From: Lucifuga dentata
Lineage: Eukaryota > Chordata > Actinopteri > Ophidiiformes > Bythitidae
DNA: 64,000 nt
NCBI GenBank assembly: GCA_014773175.1
Contig: VXCM01005946.1
Coordinates: forward strand, 28,135-92,134
Direction of reading: 5' to 3'
Each line of letters starts with the position of its first letter. Position 1 is the stretch's first letter. A program made the position numbers and the translations under genes. This document shows, piece after piece, positions 1 to 11,293 of the stretch. Under the pieces are notes generated by a model that did not search any database, was not told the DNA's origin, and was given only the letters and a program-made list of their open reading frames with translations.

Positions 1-23
1 CACACTTTACACCTCCCATCTGC

Positions 24-285
24 CTCTCTCTCTCTCTCTCTCTCTCGCTCTTTCTCTCTCTCTCTCACACACACACACCTATTGATATACAGGAAGCACA
101 CACAAAATATAAATGTTGCATGCATGCACTATATATGCGCCTACCGTGGTACACATACTGTAAAAAATCCACTTGTTGGTGTGGGGATGTGCACACACAC
201 ACAAACACACACTGCTCAATCTGCATAAGGTATGTTGTGTTTTTTCACACTTTACACACCTCCCATCTGCCTCTCTCTCTCTCCG

Positions 286-341
<56 letters not shown>

Positions 342-361
342 GCATACACACATACACACAC
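24..361. repeat. Duplicated (CT)n-(CA)n arrays
   Basis: Two compound arrays occur, the first at 24-78 and the second at 270-361. Both are preceded by the same unique flank, CACACTTTACAC...CTCCCATCTGC (from 1 and from 246). Confidence 0.8.
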
Positions 362-460
362 ACATCCCATCTCTTTCAACGTAGCTCAAAGGACCATCTC
401 TTCAGGGCTTCTGAAGCTGGGCTGGCCAGTGGCAGTGAATGCAAATTCGCTGTTCCCCTC

Positions 461-462
<2 letters not shown>

Positions 463-509
<47 letters not shown>
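463..509. repeat. (CA)n microsatellite
   Basis: About 23 uninterrupted CA units. Confidence 0.95.
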
Positions 510-510
<1 letters not shown>

Positions 511-1851
511 CACGCTTCCTGTTGCCAGGTCCTGATGCTCACAGCGCCTCACAGAACGCTGAATGGGAAGGGCAGAGAGAACGAGAGAAGGGGAGATTAA
601 AGGAAGGAGGGAGGAAGGAATAGATGAGAGAAGTGGAGGTTATCCAGAGGTAAGGCCTTCTCCTCAGGTTAAACAATGCTGATACGTTCGCGCGCCAGAA
701 AGTCGATGCACGAGCTGTCAGGCTTCCAGCAGACACGGAGCGTGAATGCCTGCGTGTTGTTTGAATCCGTGGAGTTGTGATTTCATCGTGTAAAGTTAAA
801 GAATAATGGCCGCCCACGCTGTTATCATACAGAATAAGCAGATCCAAATCTCTGCTGCTTCCTGTGGCTGAGCAGCAGAAACACCTTATCTGTGCAGGTG
901 ATTTGGTGCGTGTTCAGGCGACGCGGCGCTGAAACGGCAGCAGGAAGTGAAGCGTTTGGTGCGTCTGCACGTCAGCGGAGGTTTCAGCACCACGGACAGC
1001 GCCTCAGGACGGCCTGAAGTACGGCAGCCTGTGTTTCTGTGTAAACTGTATCTGAGGTAAAATACCACTCCAAACACAACAAAATGTTACTGTGTAAAGC
1101 CTCATTTATACTTCACGCTAACTGCGCCTACGCGTGCGCTCGTGTAGCGCGTCTAGCCTCCGTAGTGAACGTTGATCTGGAGGGTTAACCAGGCGGCGAT
1201 GTGAGGCGCCGTGACTTGCACGCACAAACACACTCAGACGCACCGGTACGGCCCGCAACAGGCCAGTGGAAGAAACAGAGCAAAACGAGAAACTTAGACA
1301 CAAGTACAACATATACAAATATACTAAATACCACAGTCACAACACAGTATTATTATAGAGATCAAACAGGAAGTTCAAACATCTTTGAGGGAGAATCAGA
1401 GCAGATGGTTTTCACGTGTTTTCACTGACTTGTAGAAATATTGCAGTCATATTACCTACTCTGAAATCCAAATTTGAGTCGAAAGAATAGTTGAATATTC
1501 TGAAGGAATACTCAACTACTTCTAAAACACCAATAAATTAATTTTGTTGTATTTGGAGTGGTACTTTGGTAAAGTTCACACAAAAATATTTTCGGTCAGC
1601 GCTGTACATTCAACTACTGCCTCCTTTCCGCTGTCTCATCTTCCTCCTCCACCTCTCCTCCTCGCCTTCTCTTCCTGTTTCTTTGCCCCACCCCACCCCA
1701 CCCCACGTTTTCCTGCTCCTCCGCCTCTAATCAGCTCTGTTCACCTGCTTCCTTACATGCTGTCTTGAGTGCAGGCGTGCACGGTACACATGCACTGGCA
1801 CCACGCCAAAGTAGAAATGTAATCAAAAGTCTATGTACACAATCAAATGTA

Positions 1852-2181
1852 CAGGCAGTCCCCCTGGATACGAACGAGTTCCGTTCCTACGGCTGTCTAT
1901 AAGTCGGATTTGTACGTAAGTCGGAACAGTTACGTAAAGCGCGTATCTATATTTTACCTTTCTATGCATAAGAAACATTAAAGAAACACTTGCAGATATA
2001 CTAAACATCTTAAACATAATACCGCTGACCTGCTGATGAAGCGCAATGTTTTGATGTGTGTGGCAAAGTAGTGCGCCGTTCGTTATTACGAATAATCGTA
2101 TGTAACTTGAATTTTTAATTTAATAGGCTTGATGGCGGTCGGTTCCTAACTACGGATTGTTTGTATGTCGGGGACTGCCTG
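1852..2181. mobile_element. TA-flanked DNA transposon remnant (family D, copy 1)
   Basis: It begins CAGGCAGTCCCC and ends GGGGACTGCCTG, flanked by TA on both sides (1850-1851, 2182-2183). Terminal inverted repeats plus a TA target fit a non-autonomous Tc1/mariner or pogo-type element. A second copy lies at 59040-59474 and shares the whole interior, including TTTCTATGCATAAGAAAC. No transposase coding remains. Confidence 0.82.
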
Positions 2182-2880
2182 TAGTTGTATGTGATGAAGC
2201 TTTGCTCCCTCTAACAGCTTGACACATTAGTACACATAAATAATTTCCATGGTGAGCATAAAAACGTTTCTTCCAAAGTCAGATAATCACAGTTATAATC
2301 ATAAATCCTTTTTTCCAGAACAAAGGGAAACTAACATTAAGTGGACTGTGACCAGAATGATTATAGGATATGAGCTCTTTTTCATTAAGTGCAAGTACTC
2401 ATATTATTATTTTGATGGAAATTTCCAATAACAAAAAAACAACTTTCTATGAGCCCACAGAGTCTTTTTCTTCCTTGATTGTAAATGGAACAGTTTAGTC
2501 TCCAGGTGAAATAGCAGATTACACTCCAGGTGTGTTGCTACATGCGGCTTCAGAGAGAAACAGCAATAGAACTGTCCAGAACTGTTAAAATACCACAAAT
2601 TCTGTTATAGCGCCGCTGTCAGCACTGGCTTATTTCCCCAGAGTCTTTTTTATTTTTGCGTTTAAGTTTAACAGGATTTCAATCCCATTTTAGAAGGCCT
2701 TAGTGAGGCAAATTAGCCCAAATGGAAAATCTCCCCCACAGTGTCTGTCATGAGTCAGCCTTTGAAGGCGTGTTTAAGATCAGACTTTCCCTGTAATGGA
2801 ATATGCACAGCTGGCAAACATACAGACACGGACAGATGACAGATGAAGAGCCAGAGGAAGATTCAGAAAAAGTCAAAGAT

Positions 2881-2913
<33 letters not shown>

Positions 2914-2943
2914 TCCCTGTTGGGCCTTTGACCTAAANAAGAT

Positions 2944-2976
<33 letters not shown>

Positions 2977-3340
2977 TCCCTGTTGGGCCTTTGACCTAAA
3001 TCATTCGCCATGCTCCATCTTGGCGCTCCCTCTGTGCTTCTCTGTGTCAGCATTAGGAGGTCTGCCTCATCTGCTCTCTGGTTAGTCGTGTCCCGGTGCT
3101 GCTGTGGAATAAGTCCAGGCTGAGAGGAGGAGATGGATTCAGACGGAAATCAGATTTATACTTCACCTCTTTGTGTCCGCGTGCAAAACCCACTCAGGTG
3201 CTTTTTTACAGCTGTTTCCACTGACAACGCCCATTTCGAGCACTAAACGTAGAGTAGTTTCTACTTAGAGATCTCATCGTTTAAAATTTATGGAGCCCAA
3301 ACAATATTTGATTTCTGGAGCCCATATTGATAATCACTGT

Positions 3341-3924
3341 TTAAAGGACCATACCGGCTATTTTACATGTTTGAGCCTAATATATTCAACTTTCACATGT
3401 TATGTTACTGACAATCATTTCCCAAAGGATAAAACCGTATTTCAGCTTTCCTGATATTTTGCAAAATCTCTTAATCTTTCAAAATCAAATATTCAAGCGA
3501 TACACCCACCTTAAAAATCCATGTTTCTCCTGCTAATAGTTACACAGCCTTATGAAGTCACGGTCCTTTAAATTTTTCATAAATGCAGGTCTTCTTTTGG
3601 GACTATATTCCCCAGTGGAGACATACATTCACTCCACGCTTTTTATTGCGCTTAAACACTAAAATTACGTAACTTCTAAAAAAACCTGAATACACGTCTT
3701 GTTGGCGATGATGGATTACCTATCCCAAGAACATTTCAAGTATCATCAAGTTGATTTTAATAGCAGAATGAACTGAAACCAATGGCAGTCTGGAAGGTAG
3801 GAAAAACATTTTTAATTCACCATTCCGGTAGTATGCTTTGGGAAACGACTGTCAGTAACGTTACATGGATGAAAATTGAATATATTAGGCTCAACCATGC
3901 AAAATGGGTGGTATGATCCTTTAA
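3341..3924 (+). mobile_element. TTAA-type MITE, family A, full-length copy
   Basis: It runs from TTAAAGGACCATACC to GGTATGATCCTTTAA, 584 bases. The two ends are inverted repeats for about 90 bases, up to the CCCAAAG motif, and diverge beyond it. No open reading frame of interest is present. This is the reference orientation for the family. TTAA flanks suggest the piggyBac superfamily; the nested copy at 50636 supports TTAA as the target site. Confidence 0.85.
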
Positions 3925-4442
3925 GATATAAAAAACTCTGATAACGGTAATTCGTCAGCATTCAGATTTGGTCGTCGATGAGTCGTAATAACTATAGTAC
4001 AAATCAGACTATTTTACTGTTAAACTAATGTTTGACTGAGATTGCTGTAATAGTCAAAAAAGTAATGTTAAATTTACAGGAAACTGAATGATCAAAGATA
4101 CGTTAAGAAAAAATAAGGTTTGAATATACACAAAAATGAGATCTGTAAAACAAAACCTATATGTACTGCTGTTCCTTTTTGCTTATTTGCGAGTTTCTAT
4201 GTTAATTATAATTATAACTGAAATATTAGTCGGCTTTAATATGATGTGGAGCGTTAGAATATATTATATATATGTGCAGCGTTAGAATATATTTAAAGTC
4301 CAAGAATAGACACAAGTGTTAGTTCATCCATCCGTGTGTGGTAGCACATATTTAAATGTGTAATTGTCTCCGTGTCATGAAGAGTAACGATAAAATGTTT
4401 CACAGTAAATGAGGTGAAGGCAGCCAGGCTTAATGATTCAGA

Positions 4443-4848
4443 TTAGAGGAGAGGAGAGGAGGAGAGGAAACAAGGAGAGGAGAGGAGGAGAGGAGGGGAG
4501 AGGGGAGGAGAGAGGAGAGGAGATGACAAGAGGAAGAGAATAGAAGAAAGAGGAGAGGAGAGGAGAAGAAGAAGAGAGGAAGAAAGCAGAGGAGAAAGGA
4601 AAGGAGAGGATATGAGAGGAGGAAGAGAAAAGAAGAAAGGAGAGGAGGGGAGGAGAGGGGAGGAAGAAAGGGGGGAGAGGAGAAGAGGAGACAATAGGAG
4701 AGGAGGAAATAGAGGAGAGGAGAAGGGAGGAGAGGAAAGGAGGAGAGGAGAGGAGAGGAAGAAAAGAGGAGAGGAGAGCAGGAAAGAGAGGAAAGGAGAG
4801 GAGAGCAGGAAAGAGAGGAAAGGAGAGTAGGAGAGGAGAGGAGAGTAT
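4443..4848. repeat. 400-bp polypurine tract (GGAGA-rich)
   Basis: The + strand is almost purely A and G, built from drifting GAGGAGAGGA units with only a few pyrimidines. Frames through it encode low-complexity Ser/Leu/Pro or Arg/Glu peptides and are not genes. Confidence 0.9.
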
Positions 4849-6071
4849 GTTCCTGATTAAAATGTCTTTGCTGTTAAAGCGGTAAGAAAAGTTCTGAGGG
4901 TGAAAACAGCGACAGAGATCTCGGCTCTTACTAGAAGGTTCCTGCACAGATCACCTACAAGCCTTAGTTTTGGGCAGAAATAGCCCACGGGCTAAACGAC
5001 TGTTCAACACAGCCACTGTTTCCTTTGTGTTTTTCCTGGGCAAAGAAACAGGATTTACCACAGAGATTACCTCAGATGAAAAAGTACATGAAACGGCACC
5101 GAGCGGCCGAGCCTGTCAGCGTTTGATCGCTAACAACTTCCCTCCATATTTTTCTTGTTTCGCTTTCGCCTTCTCCGCCGTTCCCATGTCAGGCAACATA
5201 AAGACTCCGTGCTCTTCAAAGGTTAGGCCAATAAAGAGCACGCACACGCTTATCTGACAAGGCTGGAAATGTCAGAACGGTTAAAAAGTGAGCGTTCCTG
5301 GACCCGGATGCTGCTGGAACGGCCGCAGCCAAATAACGCTTTCCTCGCCGTTATCGGCCAGATCGATATTTTATTTATGAGTTACATCTTCTAATAATTC
5401 TATAACTCAGATTCATTTCAGATATATGGCAAACGTCTAATTCAAACAGTGACACACACTCTAAAGCACATATTACCCTAGGTATGAATGCATGAACAGA
5501 TAAACCTACCAGTGTGTGTGTGTCTGGCTACATAGAGTGAAAATAGCTTTAACCTTCATGGCGACCCGATCATCACCGTTCCGTAAATGTCACTCCATCT
5601 GCTCTTGCTTCACAGTATCTCTCCGTCTCTCTCTGGCTCTTTGTTTTTCGCTGTCATCCCTCCTTCTCTCTCACCTCTCTTTTTCCCCCCTTCCTTTACT
5701 CCATGTCATTTCCAACCTCCCTCTACTATTCCTTAANCCTCTCTTTTTCCCCCCTTCCTTTACTCCATGTCATTTCCAACCTCCCTCTACTATTCCTTAA
5801 TATCTTCCCTCCATCATCTTCTCCCTCATCCTTCCACCGCTACTTCCTCCACCCCTTTTTTGTCTACTTTCCTCACCTCCTCCTCTCTCCAAACTTCTAA
5901 CTCTTTCTCCCACCTCTCTTTCACCTCCCATTCCTTTAGCATTATGAATACCCCTCCGGCACCCCTCCTCCTCCTCCTCCTCCTCCTTTTTTTTCTCCAT
6001 GGTGCCCTTTTCTCCTTCCACACTTTTTCCTCTCTATTTTTCTGCTCCATCGTAGAGTCAGGCTCACACTT

Positions 6072-6159
6072 TATTCCTCTCTCTCGCTCTTTCTCTCTCT
6101 CTCTCTCTCTTTGGTTCATCTTACCATCTTTCACAAAACTCTTATTAAAACACATGCAG

Positions 6160-6201
<42 letters not shown>
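6072..6201. repeat. Pair of (CT)n arrays
   Basis: CT-rich arrays at 6079-6110 and 6162-6201 flank a 50-base unique stretch. A (GA)n array follows at 6381-6403, after a G run and N6376. Confidence 0.85.
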
Positions 6202-6204
<3 letters not shown>

Positions 6205-6732
6205 TCATATGTTGGCATCCCAGTCTCCCTTGTCCTCTCCACCCTCCTTTCTTTTCCTTTTTCTTCCTGCTTGATTCTTGCCCTTTTTCAGCAGCCAGGT
6301 CGGATCAATATTTCTCAGGCTCTCTGTGTGAGCCTTCAGAATGAGGCACTTGGAGACTGAAAAAGGGGGGGGGGGNGAAGAGAGAGAGAGAGAGAGAGAG
6401 AGAAATGATTTGCTGTACAAAGGGAGAGAGAATAGTTGAGAGAAACGAGGAAAACATAAGACTGAGAAAATGAGAGGAAAAGGGTAGAAATAAGACAGAA
6501 AGATGGGAAGATGGGAGAGAGGGTGAGAGATGGAGAAAGAAAATGAGAGACAGAGAGAGGAAGCAAAAGTTCATAACCTGACAGACAAATCTTGTACTCT
6601 TTTCATACCTGTAACCGGTTAACAGCCACTCGAAAACGGTTGCGCTCTGTATGTCTCTGCCAGGGAATACAGTCCCAGGAGAAGACGGCTTTTACAGACA
6701 AATTCAAACCTTCTACATTTAGACATACTAGT

Positions 6733-7078
6733 GCAGCGTCAGTTGCTCGGACCGGGCCGGACTTTATGGTGTGCGATGCAGCCTGTCATAATTTAGTTCG
6801 GCATGTCCTCGTGAGCTAGCTTTGTTTGGTGTACGGGGTCGAGAACTTGAGACCGTGCCATTGGAGCGAAGCATATGCTGCCATGCCTGGAGCGTATTCT
6901 GGTGCGTGGACTGCTTTTTGCCGGCACGGTTGAATTCCAGAACCGCTCATCCAACAACGCTGCACGTTCTTGGGTCCTGAGCAATAAACCTGCCAAATTT
7001 CAACTTCATACATTGCTGGGTTCTAGAGATGTTGGTGCTACAGGCAGAGATTTCTGTCTTTATAGATAGATAGACAGA
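6733..7078 (+). repeat. Dispersed repeat B, copy 1
   Basis: From GACCGGGCCGGACTTTATGG to a TTATAGATAGATAG tail it matches 55320-55645 through shared motifs such as CTCGTGAGCTAGCTTTG, GAACCGCTCATCCAA and GGGTTCTAGAGATG. The GATA-type tail suggests the 3' end of a non-LTR retroelement, but no coding is visible and I cannot classify it. Confidence 0.6.
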
Positions 7079-7096
7079 TGTGTTAACAGGCGAAAC

Positions 7097-7929
7097 TAGG
7101 GCTGGGCGATAAATCGATTTAATCGATTAATTCGAGTTTACGTTGTGGCATGATGTGTAAAATGGCTGAATCGGAAAATCGAGTTTTTTGTTGTTTTTTT
7201 TTAAACTAATATCTAACTATTTTTAACGGGGTAAATGCAGCAGCGGGTCGCTCTCCGTCAATCAAGCCTATTCCCGTTTTGTGCGCGTTAAACCTACAAG
7301 CCTTGTTTATACTTTCGCGTGTCCGTGAGCATCCATGGCTCCGCCTGCAGTGGACACACGCGGTTTCCAACCTTACCAATCAACAGTCTGTGACGTTTGC
7401 TGATGTCACGCCCACGAAGCTTTCAGCAGGTCAGACATGCAGCAAGATGCTAACAAACGNACGTTTGCTGATGTCACGCCCACGAAGCTTTCAGCAGGTC
7501 AGACATGCAGCAAGATGCTAACAAACGCTTCGACTGAAGATGATCTCATTTCTAAAAAGGTAACGTCACTTCATCATTTGGAAGTTGCTCGGTTTTGCGC
7601 TTCATGGCGCGGAGCTCCTATAAACGTTACAGATCCGTTTGCTCCACACTTCACGGCGTGCAGCAAACGGATCTGTAGTTGGAAAACTGTAACATGTCAG
7701 ACCATCAAGAGGCAGCAAACAGGAAGCTGGACATCATTGCTAAAACCTTTCAGTTTAAAAGGTTTTGGTTAGAAAGCCCGACAATTTATTATTCTAATAA
7801 AGGAAATACTCATTTGAATTAGGTTTTTTTTTATAGTTTAGAGAACCCAAAATCGATTAAAATTGCAAATCGGCCATCATGTGAAAAAAAAATCAAGATT
7901 TTATTTTTAGGCCATATCACCCAGCCCTA
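7097..7929. mobile_element. hAT-type non-autonomous element (TAGGGCTGGGCGATA ends)
   Basis: It starts TAGGGCTGGGCGATA and ends TATCACCCAGCCCTA. Eight-base flanks GGCGAAAC (7089-7096) and GGTGAAAC (7930-7937) match at seven of eight positions, as expected of a hAT duplication. The interior contains a 67-base artefactual duplication around N7460, so the real element is about 765 bases. No intact transposase is present. Confidence 0.8.
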
Positions 7930-8582
7930 GGTGAAACATTAAATTTTAGGGTGGGCATATTACCTGAACATTTGATTTTGAAAGATTAGAGGATTTGGCA
8001 AAACACGAAAAATATAACACAGATTTCTGCTTTGGAAAATGGTTGTCAGTAACATAGCGTGTTTGCAGGTCCTATTTGCTGGGCTCTGATGTGCAAAATC
8101 ACAGAATGGTCCTTTAAGAGTTCACAGAACCTGTCACAAACAGCAGAGATGGAGTGCTTCATCCAAAGAAACATTAGATATACACGCAGCCTCTTTGCTT
8201 TCCTTTGATTTAAAACATCACAGCTGTGCCAGGCTGGGAAACATGACTTTACTGATGTCGCCCTCCATGATTTCAGGCTATTTGGAGAATATTTGGAGCC
8301 ACGAGTCTGCAGAGTTGTCAGGTGCAGCTTTAGTCTTTATCTGCCACCTTTGAGAAAAGATACGGCCGCGGTGCTGGAGGGTCGTAGTCGCAGGACAGCG
8401 TACGACATTTTTATGAGTCCCCACAGGCTGAAATATTCATCTAAGGCTGCTACAGGCCAAGTTACTGATGGACGGAAGGTGAAACTCCCCACAGTCCTTC
8501 AGCTGAACTTTCAGAAATGAAACTCGAACCGGAGCTTCCTGACATCTGACACAGCTGAGTATGTGCCGCTTTATAACGTAAA

Positions 8583-9169
8583 CAGGACCTGCCCTAGCCT
8601 TTCTGGGGCCCTAGGCAAGTTTTTTTTTTTTTTTGGAGTTTGTATGACACCCAAAGGCATGAAAAAGGGGTCAGTTTACCTTATAAATGCCTTATAAAAC
8701 AGCCAAAATTAAAACATAAATTAAACACATTTTGTCCAGTAATATACAAAAGGGGCGTGGCTACCCTTTTACCCCCACTCTGCAGTATTAACCTGACATC
8801 CCAGAATTCCCCCAACCCACTCCATAAATATTTGCTAAATCTCCTATGAGCCTAATCTTCACTAAAGTGTAATTTCAAACCATAATATGCATAAGTTCCA
8901 TGTTATAATATTAGTTCTGAGCATTTTATAACACACCATTAGTGAGTTGTCTCTGCACATTGAGCTCTATATATAGTATGCTGATGCTTTACACAGTTAA
9001 GTTATTATTCATAAAGTTAGCACATAAGTTTTGTTATGTTTCTGCAGTTCTTGAAATTATTTCCCACTAAGGAGAGTTCATTTTAGTTCCACCCTTGACG
9101 TGGGGGCCCCGAAGTGGCCGCAGGGCCCTAGGCGACCGCCTAGTTCGCCTATGACACGGGCCGGCCCTG
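8583..9169. mobile_element. TIR DNA element (CAGGACC...GGCCCTG)
   Basis: The ends are imperfect inverted repeats rich in GGGCCCTAGGC and GCCTAGGGCCC motifs. The flanks share CGTAAA (8577-8582 and 9170-9175). The interior is AT-rich with no coding. The arrangement is typical of a decayed DNA transposon; the superfamily is uncertain because the direct repeat is six rather than eight bases. Confidence 0.65.
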
Positions 9170-9635
9170 CGTAAACCCCAATAATTAAGCATCTAAATTT
9201 GGCGGGGATGTAAAAAGTGCTTGTTAGCTGGATGCTGTTTTTTTGTGTTTTTTTGCCTGGTAAACCGTCATGCACATTGAGTCATTAAGCGCAGAGAATT
9301 GAATTGAGACTTAATGATATGAGAGCAGCAGAAAACTAATTGTGGCAGGGTGACGAATGATGACTTTATAAATCCATTTAGAAAATTTCGGAGCGGCTCA
9401 GACACTCACAGACGTGTAACAAAAATAGACCAACTTACTCATCTTAGCAGCTCATCTGAGACTGCTCGCACGCACACACTCGCGCACACACAGTTTTGTT
9501 CAGAGTAATGTGTGATAGTGAAACAGAAGATTGGCAGCAGAACGACAACAGCTTGCCTGCCTGCCTGATTGTCTGTACGTCTAACTAGCATATCATTCTT
9601 GTTTACACACAGAGACACACACAAATGTGTTGAGA

Positions 9636-9637
<2 letters not shown>

Positions 9638-9673
<36 letters not shown>

Positions 9674-9782
9674 TGAGTGTGAGAGAGTGAAGGCCAGTCA
9701 CATCTCACTCATCCTCTTCATCTAGAATCTACTGTTACATACAGTAATGCATGTTTTTAAGTAGGCGTACAATGAAGCTAGT

Positions 9783-9820
<38 letters not shown>

Positions 9821-9986
9821 CCCCCGCGTATGTCTCGAAACAACCGTCCATCATTCGCGGCCAACGCTCACTCACAAGCTGTCAGACGCGGTTCCATTTC
9901 CTCGTAGATCATGGCGGACTGGCACATATCACCTAAATGAGCTCCTCAACACCTCCTTAATCTCACGCCCGCACACAGGCGTTTGT

Positions 9987-10014
<28 letters not shown>
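9638..10014. repeat. Microsatellite group: (TG)n, (CT)n, (CA)n
   Basis: TG at 9638-9672, CT at 9781-9820 and CA at 9988-10014, with short unique spacers. Confidence 0.85.
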
Positions 10015-10017
<3 letters not shown>

Positions 10018-10590
10018 CCAAACTCAATCAGTGGTAAACACAAAGAAAAGCTCGGCCTTTTTTCTTTAGTCAAATCGCATTAATGTACCAAATGATAGAG
10101 ATAGAATTGGTAAAGATGGAATATTAAAAGATTTAGACTATGCTCTGCTGTAGACAATGATGTAAAATCCATTATGGGACGAGCATATATATATGCAAAT
10201 TAAAATGTGATGTAGTTTAGGATATAAATGTAATGAAACATAAAGATAGATTTGTGTATAGAAGACAAAGAATGAAAATAAGTATGAGTGGGAGGAGTGA
10301 ATGAGATTGTAGTTGTACTGGGAAGCTCCCAGGTTTGATTGTGTGGAGCTGTGGGAGTGTAAGGGAAGGCGACGCTCAGACAAAATACTAAATTCAGGCT
10401 CTGGCTATGTCCTGGATGGTCTGATATATTTAAATATGTACAATAAGACATTTCTTAATATCTTCTTCTTCCCTTTGTGTCTTTACTACATCGATTCCGC
10501 ACATGTAAAGCAGGACAAAGCTGGACGACCTGCTGCAGGAATGTTCCGTCTCACCTGCAGCTAAATGCAGGACAACAAACACGTTCTCAC

Positions 10591-11293
10591 TTAAAGGACC
10601 ATACCACCCATTTTGCACGTTTGAGCCTAATATATTCAATTTTCATCCACGTTACGTTGCTGACAGTCATTTCCCAAAGGATAAAACCGTATTTCAGCTT
10701 TCCTGAAATTTTGCAAAATCTCTTAATCTTTCANCCCAAAGGATAAAACCGTATTTCAGCTTTCCTGAAATTTTGCAAAATCTCTTAATCTTTCAAAATC
10801 AAATATCCAAGCGACACACCTAAAATCCATGTTTCTCCTGCTAATAGTTATGCAGTCTTATGAAGTCACGGTCCTTTAAATTTTTCCATAAATGCAGGTC
10901 TTCTTTTGGGACTATATTCCCCGGTGGAGACATACATTCACTCCACGATTTTTATTGCACTTAATCACTAAAATTACATCTTCTTCTTCTTTTCCTTTTG
11001 GCTTTTCCCTTCAGGGGTCACCACAGCAAATCATCTGCCTCCATCTAACCCTATCCTCTGCCTCCTCTTCTCTCACACCAACTAACTTCATGTCCTCTTT
11101 CACTACATCCATAAATCTCCTCTTTGGTCTTCCTCTAGGCCTCCTGCCTGGCAGTTCCAACCTCAGNAGGAAAAACATTTTTAATTCACTGTTCCAGTAG
11201 TATGCTTTGGGAAATAATTGTCAGTAATGTTACAAGTATGAAAATTGAATATATTAGGCTCAAACATGCAAAATGGGTGGTATGGTCCTTTAA
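10591..11293 (+). mobile_element. Family A MITE interrupted by a foreign fragment
   Basis: The ends are TTAAAGGACCATACC and GTATGGTCCTTTAA. The left half is normal but holds a 61-base artefactual duplication around N10734. At about 10979 the sequence switches to an unrelated fragment, and the MITE resumes directly after N11167 with AGGAAAAACATTTTTAATTC. Roughly 130 bases of MITE interior are missing at that junction. Confidence 0.8.
10979..11166 (+). mobile_element. Probable LINE 3'-end fragment nested in a MITE
   Basis: The stretch TTCTTTTCCTTTTGGCTTTT followed by GGGGTCACCACAGCAAATC and CATCCATAAATCTCC is a motif series I associate with the tail of an abundant fish non-LTR (RTE-like) element. 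Assignment is from memory. It stops exactly at a single N, so its far end is not assembled. Confidence 0.5.

Larger units (their letters stand above)
6648..8117 (-). mobile_element. Old family A MITE split by two later insertions
   Basis: The left piece (about 6648-6733, CCAGGGAATACAGTCCCAGGAG) and right piece (7930-8117, ending GAATGGTCCTTTAA) correspond to adjacent parts of the family A copy at 50129. Between them lie repeat B (about 6733-7078) and a hAT element (7097-7929) with its own target duplication. The MITE's left terminus is lost. The boundary with repeat B is approximate. Confidence 0.65.

Noticed and set aside
2876..3000. Tandem duplication of a TG microsatellite and its flank
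   Set aside because: The copies are identical and separated by one N; treated as a contig-join artefact.
4438..4947. 169-residue Ser/Leu/Pro frame on the minus strand
   Set aside because: It is translation of the polypurine tract.
5767..6360. 197-residue and overlapping frames
   Set aside because: Pyrimidine-rich and CT-repeat DNA gives stop-poor frames of Ser, Leu and Phe; no domain.
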